64,000 nt of DNA, from contig CATQJL010000223.1 in NCBI GenBank assembly GCA_958299035.1, positions 75,409,600 through 75,473,599 on the forward strand. Reading direction: 5' to 3'. This stretch comes from Cylicocyclus nassatus (taxonomy: Eukaryota; Nematoda; Chromadorea; Rhabditida; Strongylidae). The position numbers were made by a program, and so were the translations under genes. Below are positions 33,613 through 45,600 of the stretch, piece by piece (the first letter of the stretch is position 1; each line of letters begins with the position of its first letter). A model generated the notes under the pieces. The model was not told the DNA's origin, did no database searches, and saw only the letters and a list, made by a program, of their open reading frames with translations.

Positions 33613-34662
33613 CTAGCTGGCTTACCCGGCTCCGCCGTATCCGGACCAAACTTGGCACACATACACTTCGGGCCCCGGCGGGTGTCACAGTCCACTTTTC
33701 GTTATCGATCGATGTCGATTTTACCGATTTCTATCGATTTTTTTGCAGAGTTCACCTACAGGGCTAGGAGTTGGCACAGGGGGGGGAAGTGAGCATGGGG
33801 ATTCCGAATACAATATTAGTTTTCAGAATTATCGATTACTTTTATTGATTTTATCGATTTTTTGTAAATTTTGATATGCGAGGCTGGGATTTTGCACAGG
33901 GGGGTAATCGAGCATGCTGATTACGAACACAATATTAGTTTTCAGGATCGTCCATTACTTTTATCGATTTTATCGATTTTTTTGTAAAGTTTGACCTGCG
34001 GGGCTGGGAGTTCGCACAGGGGGGTAATCGAGCATGCAGATTACGAATACAATATTAGTTTTCAAGATCGTCCATTACTTTTATCGATTTTATCGATTTT
34101 TTGAAAATTTGAGCTAGGGGGCTGGAATTTGGCACAGGGGTGTAATCGAGCATGCTGATCACCCCCCTTGGGAGTGATCAGCATGCTCGATTACCCCCCC
34201 TGTGCCAACTCCCAGCCCCCTAGCTCAAACTTTGCAAAAAATCGATAAAATTGATAAAAGTAATCGATAATCCCGAAAACCAATATTGTATTCGGAATCC
34301 CCATGCTCGATTACCCCCCTGTGCCAACTCCCAGCCCCGTAGCTCAAACTTTGCAAAAAAATCGATAAAATCGATAAAAGTAATCGATAATCCTGAAAAC
34401 CAATATTGTATTCGGAATCCCCATGCTCGATTACCCCCCTGTGCCAACTCCCAGCCCCGTAGGTGAACTCAGCAAAAAAATCGATAAAAATCGATAAAAT
34501 CGATATCGATCGATGACGAAAAGTAGCCTATGACACGCGCCGGGGCCCGTAGTGTATGTGTGCCAAGTTTGGTCCGGATCGGTTCAGGAATGGAATTTTC
34601 TATTCGGAACATACGTACAGACAGACAGACATACAAACAGACATTCAGCTTTATATATAAGA
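33613..34662 (-). mobile_element. Non-autonomous Helitron containing a large internal palindrome
   Basis: Read on the minus strand it starts TCTTATATATAAAGCTGAAT (34662 downward) and ends GCGGAGCCGGGTAAGCCAGC then TAG at 33613, with host A before and T after, as Helitrons require. Inside, the body runs inverted against itself: 33641-34160 (plus-oriented body) mirrors about 34165-34590 (minus-oriented), meeting at a centre near 34160. So one Helitron now holds two opposed copies of its own body. No Rep/helicase coding. Confidence 0.8.
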
Positions 34663-35349
34663 TTGAAAACACCAAGCATTACGCAGGCGGAACGTATGTT
34701 GGCCAGAGCCCGGCACAGATCGTCTGGAAGCAGGCTGGACTTCGTTTTTGGAGCGAAAAGCAAAGGAGATATCGTTTTCGACGGGTCGCGGCCGAGCAAC
34801 AAGAATAAGCGTTATTTAGCCAAACACAAGCTTTTCAGGTCATCACACGATTGACATGCCTTAGTGCATGGCGAAAAGTGCGGTGATTTGAAAGTAAGAC
34901 TAAAATAAACAAATTGCTTGTTTACAGCGCACACAGAATCGTATGACACCAAAATTGAAGTGTTTACATAGAAAATTATTTGCAAAACAATTATGCAAAA
35001 AGATTTGAAAAGATATGTGAAGTATTACCTTTTACAAAATTAGTCCGTCTCCAGACGATCTGAGATTATCTGGAGCATATATTTCTGCACTTCACATAAG
35101 TTTTGAATTTTTCTATCATGGATGGATTCCCCGGTCAAAAATCTATCCCTCCAAAATCGCGCTCCAATGCCAAACTCTTTGCATGCGTAGTTCAGCTCTA
35201 ATCTGGATTTTCACTTTTATCTCACGTCTTTTCTTTTAAACTAGTAAATCTCTTTCGTCTAAATCTTTTCCTAATTAGATAGGTCGAAGGGAGCTTCGTA
35301 AAACTTCCAAAAATTAGGGGAAACTTCGTTTTTTAAACCCTAGAAACCG
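34663..35349. other. Unassigned block between Helitron and last RTE piece
   Basis: About 690 bp with no recognised RTE protein text and no clear element ends. It may be another insertion or fully decayed RTE. Confidence 0.4.
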
Positions 35350-36110
35350 ATTCGTGGGGCCGTGATACTGGCCCAGTTTGATGAAGCGTGTGGAAAGATG
35401 GGGCTACGGCTGATCCTAACGAGGACGATGTTCATGAGGAACGGAAGAGCGCCTTATGCTCCTTTCATGCTAAACGGGAGCAAATATCATCAAATGCTCA
35501 CGTTACTCCTAACTAGGTCGTGAATTAATGTGATAAACGTTCTAGCTCCGGAACGGAGCAGGAGGAAACGTGCAGCATATAAGACGAGCATATAAGACGA
35601 CTGAGGGCGTATTGAAGAAGACCAAACATCCGGGTCCGCGCCTACCTCTTCAACCCGTTTTGACGTATTCGTCAGAAACATGTACAGTGAGGAAGCAGGA
35701 TGAACACACGGTCAGCGTCATCGAACGTGCTGCTGAGGGAGTGATGCTAGGAATGAACCGACTCACGCAAGTAAGGCAAGAAATACGAATATTTTTTTTT
35801 AAGTCAACGATCGAAGATCAGGGACGCTGGCGCCTACGCCAAGCAGAACAAGATAAGATGGGCCGGTCAACCAACGCGTTTTGACGACAACCGGTGGAAG
35901 AGCTATAACAGATTGGATACCACTATACTGGACGTCAAACGCGAACGAGGAAGATCGCCGACGCGATGGTCAGATAATTTTACAAAGTCCTTCAGAGCGT
36001 TTCACGTGTTTCTGATGCGATATGTAAACACTAATCAACGATCGCCCGAGACATTGACGAATGGAGTCATCACTAGTATCCGCTCTGGAAAACGATGATC
36101 AGCGGGGATA
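35350..36110 (+). pseudogene. RTE reverse transcriptase end and C-terminal domain
   Basis: The text is FDEACGKMGLRLILTRTMF (35380-35440), FMRNGRAPYAPFMLNG, NVLAPERSRRKRAAYK, PVLTYSSETCTVRKQDEHTV (35660-35715), SVIERAAEGVMLGMNRLTQV (to about 35770) and GRSPTRWSDNFTKSF (35953-35997). This is the thumb and C-terminal part of an RTE. Frame changes and stops are frequent. It is the last piece of the split copy and ends about 500 bp before the first recognised protease exon. Confidence 0.86.
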
Positions 36111-36630
36111 CAGGTGATGCAGGTTGAAAGCTTGGTTGTCATCAAATATCATTGTTCTCAAATTTGACTGCTTCAAGGAATTAGCCTTGTGCAACGGCGT
36201 TTCTATGGACTGTACGTGCTTAAATTGCAGAATTTTTTCCAAATGAATAATTATCACAAGCATCAGATACCGACTTTTGTAATTTGAAGTAAACACTATT
36301 TAGATAAAGGCTTGCTTTACATAAAGGCTATCAGTGCTTTTTGATTTATAAGAAACAACATTTTCTAAAATTAGATAATTGACGGTGGCTAAACCGCTCA
36401 AAAAGTCATGGCAGTAACATCGCAAAAACTGCATAGACTGGAAGAAGATGTAGCTTCTAGATAGAAGATACAATCTAAGTCAAACGATGCCCCAAGCTGC
36501 TCGCCAACCAGCGTTTTCTGAGTTCTGGTGATCGATCAAAAAAATGGACAACATTTTTGAGACAACCTGATATGTGAATTGCCATCCTTTACTATTATTC
36601 TCAGCCTACCCTCTTATCTGCCACTCTCAG
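36111..36630. other. Sequence upstream of first recognised protease exon
   Basis: No signal-peptide exon or promoter could be assigned. The protease must have at least one more 5' exon; it could lie here or upstream of the RTE. Confidence 0.4.
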
Positions 36631-36697
36631 GTTATGGGAGGTAGACGAGCTGAAAGAGGAGAACTTCCTTGGGCAGTTTTCTTACATACTCGAACAG
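36631..36697 (+). CDS. Protease exon: mature N-terminus
   Basis: The acceptor CCACTCTCAG precedes 36631 and the donor GTGAGT starts at 36698. The exon encodes VMGGRRAERGELPWAVF and a few more residues. Motifs of the form [IV]xGGxxA mark the N-terminus released on activation of S1 proteases, so the preceding exon should end with the activation site. It ends in phase 1, matching the exon at 47785 after an 11,087-bp intron. Confidence 0.8.
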
Positions 36698-39600
36698 GTG
36701 AGTTTACCTTCGTTTCCGAAAGAAGAAGACAAGTGAGAGTTTTTCTGTACTTTATTATAGTGTGTATTACAGCTTCACCGAATTGAAGGATTTTATCAAA
36801 TTTCCCGCAAGAGAGTATATCTAGGTCTGCTAAAGAAATTTGTACTCAGCTTGGTTTCAAGCTGAGTATGCCCAATTTAGTGGATTTCTTGATGTGGTGC
36901 GCTTGCCGCCAGTCGCATAGTGATCGTGCACGCACGGGATTTAGCTATTTGTCGATGAGCAAATTTTACCGCAAAATTTCAGCACCGCAAGCACACTTTA
37001 TTAGCGGAAAATGCTAGACTGTAAATGTCAACTTGAACTATTTTGCAAATAACAGAGAAAGCAACACACTTTGGAGTAGAAAGGCACGCGTAATGCTTTA
37101 GTGCGGAAAAATTAACGATGTTTTGAAACTAGCTAAGTTACGACATGCAAACGATCATACCGTTTGCAGTAGCAAACCTTCGCAAGATTTATTTGGTCAT
37201 CAAATGCACAAGAGTGCGCCTACTACAAAACAGTAAAAAGTCTAAGTAATACAATAATTAAAAAAAAGAAAGAAACCATCAAATCTAAACAGAAATTTGG
37301 AATCACATTGGTAAAAATCTCAAGCAACATTCACTTATGTACATATGAGAGCCAGATTGTACCTAACAAGGTATGAATTTGAGATTAAAGCATCTAAAAT
37401 TGACTACCTTTGCTGACCTGAAATCACTGTTTAGTGAAGGCTGTCAGAAGCTAATGCATTTGTAATCATGAGGCAGGATAGTTTTTGATTGCATACAAAT
37501 GGTAGGCATCACTAAATGGGAAGTGAATATGAAATTGAAAATGAGGCATAAGTATAGGAAAACTGATTTGAAAGGGTGAGACCAAAGCGAAGCTGTGCAC
37601 ACTTTGATTGATCACATTGAACTTCGTCCAGACTACTGCTTTTCATATAGCACTATCTTCACAAATCTTAACTGCTTTAAAACGCCACTTTATAATTGCA
37701 TAATTCAGTTTTCACGTATTATTCCCTATTATCCTGGCTATTATTGAACATGAGAGAATGAGATTGAGGCGAATGGGCCAAATCGTGTGTACCATGAAAG
37801 CTCATCCAGGTCATAATATCGACAGCAGATGAAAAGTGAAGTGCAGTAAGATAATAGCTTTGAATATAGTTTTGCTCTTTAATCAAAAATTGTGCTAATG
37901 AATGAGCAGTGCATGTAAGGTGACCAATTAGAATGCAGCGGAAATCATAGAAGTCCTAGTCATTTTGCAGAAGGCTGCGGTGAATCTATTATGGAAGAAA
38001 AATGCAGATAAACCATTTGATTCCGAACGCATGCCTTGTTGTTCATTTCCAAATATTGTAACATTCGCATATTGCTGACCAGGTCCTCAATAATAATTTC
38101 ATATCTTTTACATTTGATGTTTTCAACCGAAATGAAAAAACCGTATACCTTTTGCAACTTGATCTCAAAATTATTTCTGCTGAGATGATTGAAGCTATGT
38201 GCGAACCACAACAGCTAATTGATTACGCATTATTTGACCGCCTGGAAGTACAACACTATTTAATCTTATATATAAAGATGAATGTCCGTTTGTCTGTATG
38301 TCTGTCTGTCTGTCTGTCTGTGTGTACGTATGTTCCGAATAGAAAATTCCATTTCTGAACCGATCCGGACCAAACTTGGCACACATATACTTCGGGCCCC
38401 GGCGGGTGTCATAGGCTACTTTTCGTCATCGATCGGTATCAATTTTATCGATTTTTATCGATTTTTTGCTGAGTTCACCTACGGGGTTGGGAGTTAGCAC
38501 AGGGGGGTAACCGAGCATGGGGATTCCGAATACAATATTAGTTTTCAGGATCATCGATTACTTTTATCGATTTTACGTTTTTTTGCAAAGTTTGAACTAC
38601 GGGGCTGGGAGTTTGCATAGGGGGGTAATCGAGCATGCTGATTACGAATACAATATTAGTTTTGAAATCTTCCATTACTTTTATCGATTTTATCGATTTT
38701 TTGCAAAGTTTGAGTTACAGGGCTGGGAGTTGGCACATGAGGGGTAAGTGGGCATGCTGATTTCGAAAACAACACAGGGAACGGGAAATGAAGTATAGAA
38801 GTGGGCACAGGGAAAGGCTGTACAGGGATAAGGATGAGACCTTTATTAAAGTGTTTTCACAGGGTCGGGCGGAGCCGGGTAAGCAAGCTAATCTTATATA
38901 TAAAGCTGAATGTCTGTTTGTATGTCTGTATGTCTGTCTGTACACATGTTCCGAATAGAAAATTCCATTTCTGAACCGATCCGGACCAAACTTGGCACAC
39001 ATACACATCGGGCCCCGTCGAGTGTCATAGGCTACTTTTCGTCATCAATCGATATCGATTTTATCGATTTTTTTGCAGAGTTCACCTACGGGGCTGGGAG
39101 TTGGCACAGGGGGGGGGGGAATCGAGCATGGGGATTCCGAATAGAATATTAGTATTCAGGATTGTTGATTATTTTTATCGATTTTATCGTTTTTTTGCAA
39201 AGTTTGAGCTACGGGGCTGGGAGTTGGCACAGGGGGGGGGGGGGAATCGAGCATGGGGATTCCGAATAGAATATTAGTTTTCAGGATTGTTGATTATTTT
39301 TATCGATTTTATCGTTTTTTGCAAAGTTTGAGCTACGGGGCTGGGAGTTTGCACAGGGGGGTAATTGAGCATGGGTATTCCGAATACAATATTAACTTTC
39401 AGGATTATCGATTACTTTTATCGATTTTATCGTTTTTGCAAAGTTTGAACTACGGGGCTGGGAGTTTGCACAGGGGGGTAATCGAGCATGAGGATTCCGA
39501 ATACAATATTAGTTTTTGAAATTGTCCATTATTTTTGTCGATTTTATCGATTTTCCTGAATTTTCGCCTATGAAATCTTCTCCACTGTTACTGCAATAAT

Positions 39601-42600
39601 CTTGAAGAGTGCGCAGAATAGCCAAGGATTTGCAGAATTGCAATACAGTTTATAGCAGTTGCAAAGATTATTTCTGAGAAAAGTTACGATGAATCAAAGT
39701 CAAAGTTCGAAAACGGGTAGAACTTTTGAAACAACCCAATAAAACAAATTGAGCTGAATTAGTTAATATCCTTCTCTCAAATTTTTGTTTCATGCTCTAT
39801 GATTTCGTAAAAATATAAGGAGCAATATGACGATTACCGACCATTGTGAGATTACGGGAGGTTTATACATGGAAATGTAACATGGGTAAAACATTTTTCT
39901 GAGAAGTGTGCAGATAGCAAGCATCAGGAATTATCAACGATGAAGCAAGAAGAGTTGAAACATTGTTTGCCTAGAGATCTCCGAATTAACAAAGTTAGTA
40001 CACACACAAATGACCACTTTTCTTGGTAAATGTGCTCACCAATAAGTCATAAAAATTAAATGGTACGATGGCACCAAGATTGGAGCCTTCTCGCATTTGT
40101 CTCTGACTTCAACGTTCGTGATTTGACTAAGGGGAAAACACGACGACAGAAAAGTGCCTGGCCGCGAAAACTTTGGATTATGCTGAGGACTACTGCATAC
40201 TTGATAAGATTGAATTTATGTTTGAGAAGAAAAGAATCAAAGTGAAATTAAATTTAACCACTATTATGTTGTCGGAAATCGCATAAAAGCTATTTAAACT
40301 AAAAAAACTTTTTGTGAAAGGAGGAGGAAAAATTATAAGTATTCACGAACTTTCAGGACAAGGAAAAAATTGAAACATCTGTGGATGAACACCAAAGTTA
40401 GCAAGGAAGGTGTCTCAGCACAATTTTTTATCCGCCTTTGAAAAAAGCATAATTTGCTCAGTGTTCTTTCATAAAAGTACGTGGTGAAAGGTGTGGTAAG
40501 CAGGGTCAAGCTTGTGACGCGACTGTCACAACGGGGGGTCGTAAAGAGGGTACCTAAGGGGGGGGGGGGTCGTAAGAGAAGGTATTTAGGCTAATATACC
40601 CTAAGCTTAAGGGAATCAAAAAGCAGATAATTAGTTATGTTCTTTACAGTAAACCTATAAAAAAGTGGAAATCGGAATAAAAAAAGTAAAAAATCTGTAG
40701 AAATTCTCAAAAAAAAACATTTACAAGAGCTCAAAACACTTTTGAAGGATGTATGATTTGATAAAAACGCTAAATGTACCGACTGCCCTAGAAATCTTGC
40801 TTCTGAAGCCCTCCTGAAGTCTCATATACTTGACAAAAGTAAATATCTCTACCAGCTGTGACCATCATAAATTTCTAAATCTTTTTGTAATGTTTTTCAC
40901 GGGCCCATATGATTTATCTGTACTTTGAAGATGCTCCGCTACATCAGTGCAAATTTGGTGTTATTTTGTCAACTGTGGATTTTCTTATAATTTTATGTAT
41001 GGTAGCGCAAAATCAGGAAAGGGGGGTCGTATCTGGGTCGCATCTAAATTTCTTCGGAGCTATTGAAGCTTGTTGGCTGCAATTCTGCTATAATATGAGG
41101 CCAACCTCCTACTTTCCCCCATAAAATTGCAGGCTGTTTTATAACTTCTCTGGTAAGTTACAAAATTTTGAGCTCAAAGATCCCAGTTTTTGCTTTTTAG
41201 GATCGCATCTAAATTTGCGAGAGTCGCATCTAAATTTTTTCGAGCTTAGTGCTCCTCAAGAGCTGAAACTTTTTCTATGGATAGTCTGGTCACTATACTA
41301 CAGAACCTGTGCTTTGCTGCCTCTTAGTCTTTTCCTGGCCTTAGTTACGAATTTTCAAACTACCGTGCTCATGCACGTTTTTGACGTCGTTCTGGACGGC
41401 GCTCAAGCGGTTCTTTTCGCGGGGAAAACTGTGGATAAGGTAGGAAGTAAGCTTCTCAGTCGAAAACTTCTTCTGTGGTTCAAGAATATCATTTTTTCCG
41501 TGCAAAAATTTGTGTCGCCTATGGGAATCGAATTTGCTGGTCTAAAGTATGCCTGAAAATTCAAAAAAAAGCTTGCAGATTCTCAAACATTATTGAAGGT
41601 ATGTATGTGTGCTACAGATGCTAGACGCACCCATTGGCCTAGAAATTCTGCTTCCGAACCTCACTGAAGTTCTCACGCAGGTGTTTTTTGAGATTGACAT
41701 TCGTTTATGCAGGTTTACCGCGAGGAATGTGGGCGGGGGGGGGGGGGTAAGGGGGATAAATGGGGGAGGGTGGGAGGAAGGGGGAGAGAGGGGGGGGGGG
41801 GGTCGTGCAATGGGTACCTTCAAGGGGGGGGGGGTCGTAAATGAGGGTCCCGGATCGCATCAACACGCTTGACCCTGGTGGTAAGTGATTTCTGATTTTC
41901 CACGAGTTTTTAAAACAAAAAATGATAGTTTCTTAGCTAAACATCTTGTACGCCACGATGGCCATTGGAATCGTCTTGTCCTCCGCTTTCAGAAAATATA
42001 TAGCTTGCCTGGGGTGTATTAGAAAAAGTGCCTGGTGGGAAGGGCGGGTAAGACTCTTATAACGGGAGTTCTCACGTGGAGGCTTTTTTACTATTGTAAA
42101 AAAAAACGTCTGCTTGGGAACTCCCACTAAAAGCTTAATATTCTGAAGCTTGAAATATCTAGATTTCACGCTGTCTACTTGTCCGTAAGTATTCCTACAT
42201 CCTTCACTATGAACATGTTGAACAAGTGCGAGAAGCTGTACGAACCTCATTTTCCAGCTTTTGTATGATCCCTGATGATCCCCGGAGCTTTTCCTTAAAG
42301 TCATTTATCTTTCTCCAAAGTTAACGAAAACCTTCCAAAGCTGTACTGAACTTCTAACACAACAGTGCTAAGCATGTTGCTGATGAGAACAAATGAGTTT
42401 TTGAAAAATCGAATTCTTCGGTAAACTCCAAATTTCGACCTGCGAATCATCGAAAATTTCATGATTTCAAAAGATCATTTGTTCTTATCAGCAACATGCT
42501 TAGCACTGTTGGGTTAGATAATCTGCACAACTTTGGAAGTTTTTCGTTAACTTTGGAGAAAGAAAAATGACTATGAAGAAAAGCGCCGGGGATCATCAGG

Positions 42601-45600
42601 GATCTTACAAAAGCTGGAAAATGCGGTTTGTACAGCTTCTCGCTCCTGTTCAACATGTCCATAGTGAAGGATAGTAGGAATACTTACGGATAGGTACACA
42701 ACGTAAAATCCAGGTATCTGGAGTTTCGAAATATGAAGCTTTCTTTTAAGCTGCGATCCCCTCCCCGCGGCAATGTTAGTGCATGCGGCCTTAAGAGTCT
42801 CACCCCTCTTCAGGCACTTCTTTCACCCCAAGCAAGCTACATATTTTCTGAAAGCAGAGGACGAGGCGGTTCCAATGGTGATTATTCATTGGTACAAGAT
42901 GTTCATCAACAAAAATTATGAACTTTTTATGTCAGTATCTTAAAAATTCCCAGGGATCACCGCCTCGTCCTCCACTTCCAGAAATCGCTAGAGCACACCC
43001 TTCACCAGGCACTTCTTTGAACGGATCTCAGACATGCTATAAATCATTTGAAAACAAAGGACGAGGCGGTTTCGATGGTCGCTATTTTCTTGTACCAGCT
43101 ATTCATCCACAAAATTTATGAATCTTTTTCATGTTAAAGGGTTTGTAAGTGTTCGGAACTCACTAGGCACATCTTTCACTGAGCACTACTATACAGGGTG
43201 TCCCAAAATAATGTGCACACTGTTTGATTTTGAATAACTCTTTTATTATGAGGTCTTTCGAGAAGCGGTAAGCGCCATTTTGTAGAGCTGGCTTCAACTT
43301 AGATTTGCACTATTGAACGAGTCACTCATCCCTCTTCATTACTGTAGGATTACGGTAGAAACTTCAAAGAGGGTTTTGGGCCATGAAAGGTCATATTTTG
43401 CCTCAGAAACGAATCAATGCAGCCTAAAAACTTTTACACTAGGCTAATTAGAGTTGCTGATTTTAACTGTAAAGTTTCCATCGTATTATGATGCTTCACT
43501 GAAGAGTTATGCGAGGTAAGCAGTAGCAGCCATTTTCTCAATGTTCTTAAAAAGTGCGGTTACACCGTTTAGAAGACTTCGCAATCTTGAGATTAGTTGA
43601 GTATGGAACTCAGGGTCCCTAAAAACCCTATTACACAAGTTTTCACATCTTTTCGAAAATTTTTGAAACGGCAGCTTTTTCCACAGTGACACCATATGTT
43701 CCAAGTTTCTACCGTAATCCTACAGTAATGAAGAGCGGTCGGTGATTCGCTCTATACTGTAAATCTAAGTTGGAGCCAGCTCTACAAAATGGAACTTACC
43801 GCTTCCCGAAAGACCTCATAACAAGAGAGTTATTCAAAATCAAACAGTGTGCACATTAATTTGGGACACCCTGTACAAACTCTAGGCAAACTGTTTATTC
43901 CCTTAAAACAGAGGGGAACATTGTCCCACGGAACTTTTATCGATATCGTTGCTGTGCAGCTACAGAAGCTACTATTTTTTCCTCCTCGAAATTCGTGAAT
44001 GCCTATAAATCTTCTTCCTCTTTTCCGATAAACAAAAAAATTCCCGTACAAATATCTCCTTTGCTTAATCTTACCTCACTATTGATTTTTTCCTCGACTT
44101 TTGGTGAAGGGGGTCATCTTGGTCCCGGTTCAGGGGTGAAGAGGGGGTGAGCAAATTCTTACGCTATCGCACCTAGGCTAGAGCCAGAGGCGAGGAATTT
44201 GGCAAATTACTTGATGGGGAAAACATGGTAGTCTTGTTACTTGATGGTAGTCAGAGACAAAAATTTTTTTGCATACTTAGTCTCTCTTCGAATTCTTCAA
44301 CAAGGATCAGCTTTGCTCTTCATTCCTTATGAACATGCTTCATATCTTAACAATCACGCACCATGAGTTTGAGCGGCCTGAAAATTTGGCCAAACTGCCA
44401 GGGTATGCTGCGCACGCTAGACCTCCTGTCAAGAGTGTCAAGAAAACGCATGTGTGCTTTTTTTGTTTGCTAGGCGTAGCAGTCTGACCATACCGTAAGG
44501 TACAAGTTTACTAAAAAAATAAGTTGTAAGTGAAAAAATTGATGATTTCTCTTATACCAACTTAGCAATCTCCACCAATCTATAAGCTCCTGCAAGACGA
44601 AGGCGGTTGGTTCGAGGCGCGACGTGGCTGTGACGCGGCTGTGACGCTGCTGTGACGCAGCCATGTCGCAGCCGCGTTGCACATCGAACCGACCACCTTC
44701 GTCTTGCAGGAGCTTATACCTTTCCTTTGCATGCCATTTTGGATATCCACTGCGGGAAATGAAAAAGTTTAGATTGTTAAAAACAATCTTCATGTAGCGT
44801 TGCGTGTTTGTTTGAGACAGGTTTTCAAATACTTTCTAAATGCTACTTCTCAAATGCAAAGCAATATGCAATAAAAAGATTATCTTATATATAAAGCTGA
44901 ATGTCTGTTTGTCTATATGTATGTCTGTCTGTCTGTATGTCTGTACGTATGTTCCGAATAGAAAATTCCATTTCTGAACCAATCCGGACCAAACTTGGCA
45001 CACATATACTTCGGGCCCCGGCGGGTGTCATAAGCTACTTTTCGTCATCGATCGATATCGATTTTATCGATTTTTATCGATTTTTTTGCAGAGTTCACCT
45101 ACGGGGCTGGGAGTTGGCACAGGGGGGTAAGTGGGCATGGGGATTCCGAATACAATATTAGTTTTTGAAATCTTCCATTACTTTTATCGATTTCATCGAT
45201 TTTTTGTGAAGTTTAACCTGCGGGGCTGGGAGTTTGCATAGGGGGGGGGGGTAATCGAGCATGCTGATTACGAATACAATATTAGTTTCTGAAATCTTCC
45301 ATTACTTTTATCGATTTTATCGATTTTTTGCAAAGTTTGAGCTACAGGGCTGGGAGTTGGCACATGAGGGGTAAGTGGGCATGCTGATTTCGAAAACAAC
45401 ACAGGGAACGGGAAATGAAGTGTAGAAGTGGGCACAGGGAAAGGCTGTACAGGGATAAAGATGAGACCTTTATTAAAGTGTTTTCACAGGGTCGGGCGGA
45501 GCCGGGTAAGCAAGCTAATCTTATATATAAAGCTGAATGTGTTTGTATGTCTGTATGTCTGTCTGTACATATGTTCCGAATAGAAAATTCCATTTCTGAA

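Larger units (their letters stand above)
27785..36110 (+). mobile_element. RTE-type retrotransposon, plus strand, split into four collinear pieces by nested insertions
   Basis: Four plus-strand pieces follow each other in the order of one RTE: 5' region plus endonuclease (27785-29142), linker plus RT start (about 31455-32114), RT palm (33317-33612), and RT end plus C-terminal domain (about 35350-36110). Between them lie a 2.3-kb mixed block, a 1.2-kb TIR element with a CATTG duplication, and a Helitron followed by about 690 bp of unassigned sequence. The pieces barely overlap in protein content, which favours one old copy over four separate fragments. The segment with the catalytic FADD box is missing at the third break. 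Confidence 0.88.

Noticed and set aside
34584..34808. Open frames across the Helitron 5' end (YGQTDRQT-like repeats)
   Set aside because: They are translations of the TGTC/TGTA short repeat and change with each Helitron copy.
38264..39560. Regular approximately 120-bp repeats as a CRISPR array
   Set aside because: Units are contiguous with no unique spacers, lie within Helitron borders, and the genome is eukaryotic.
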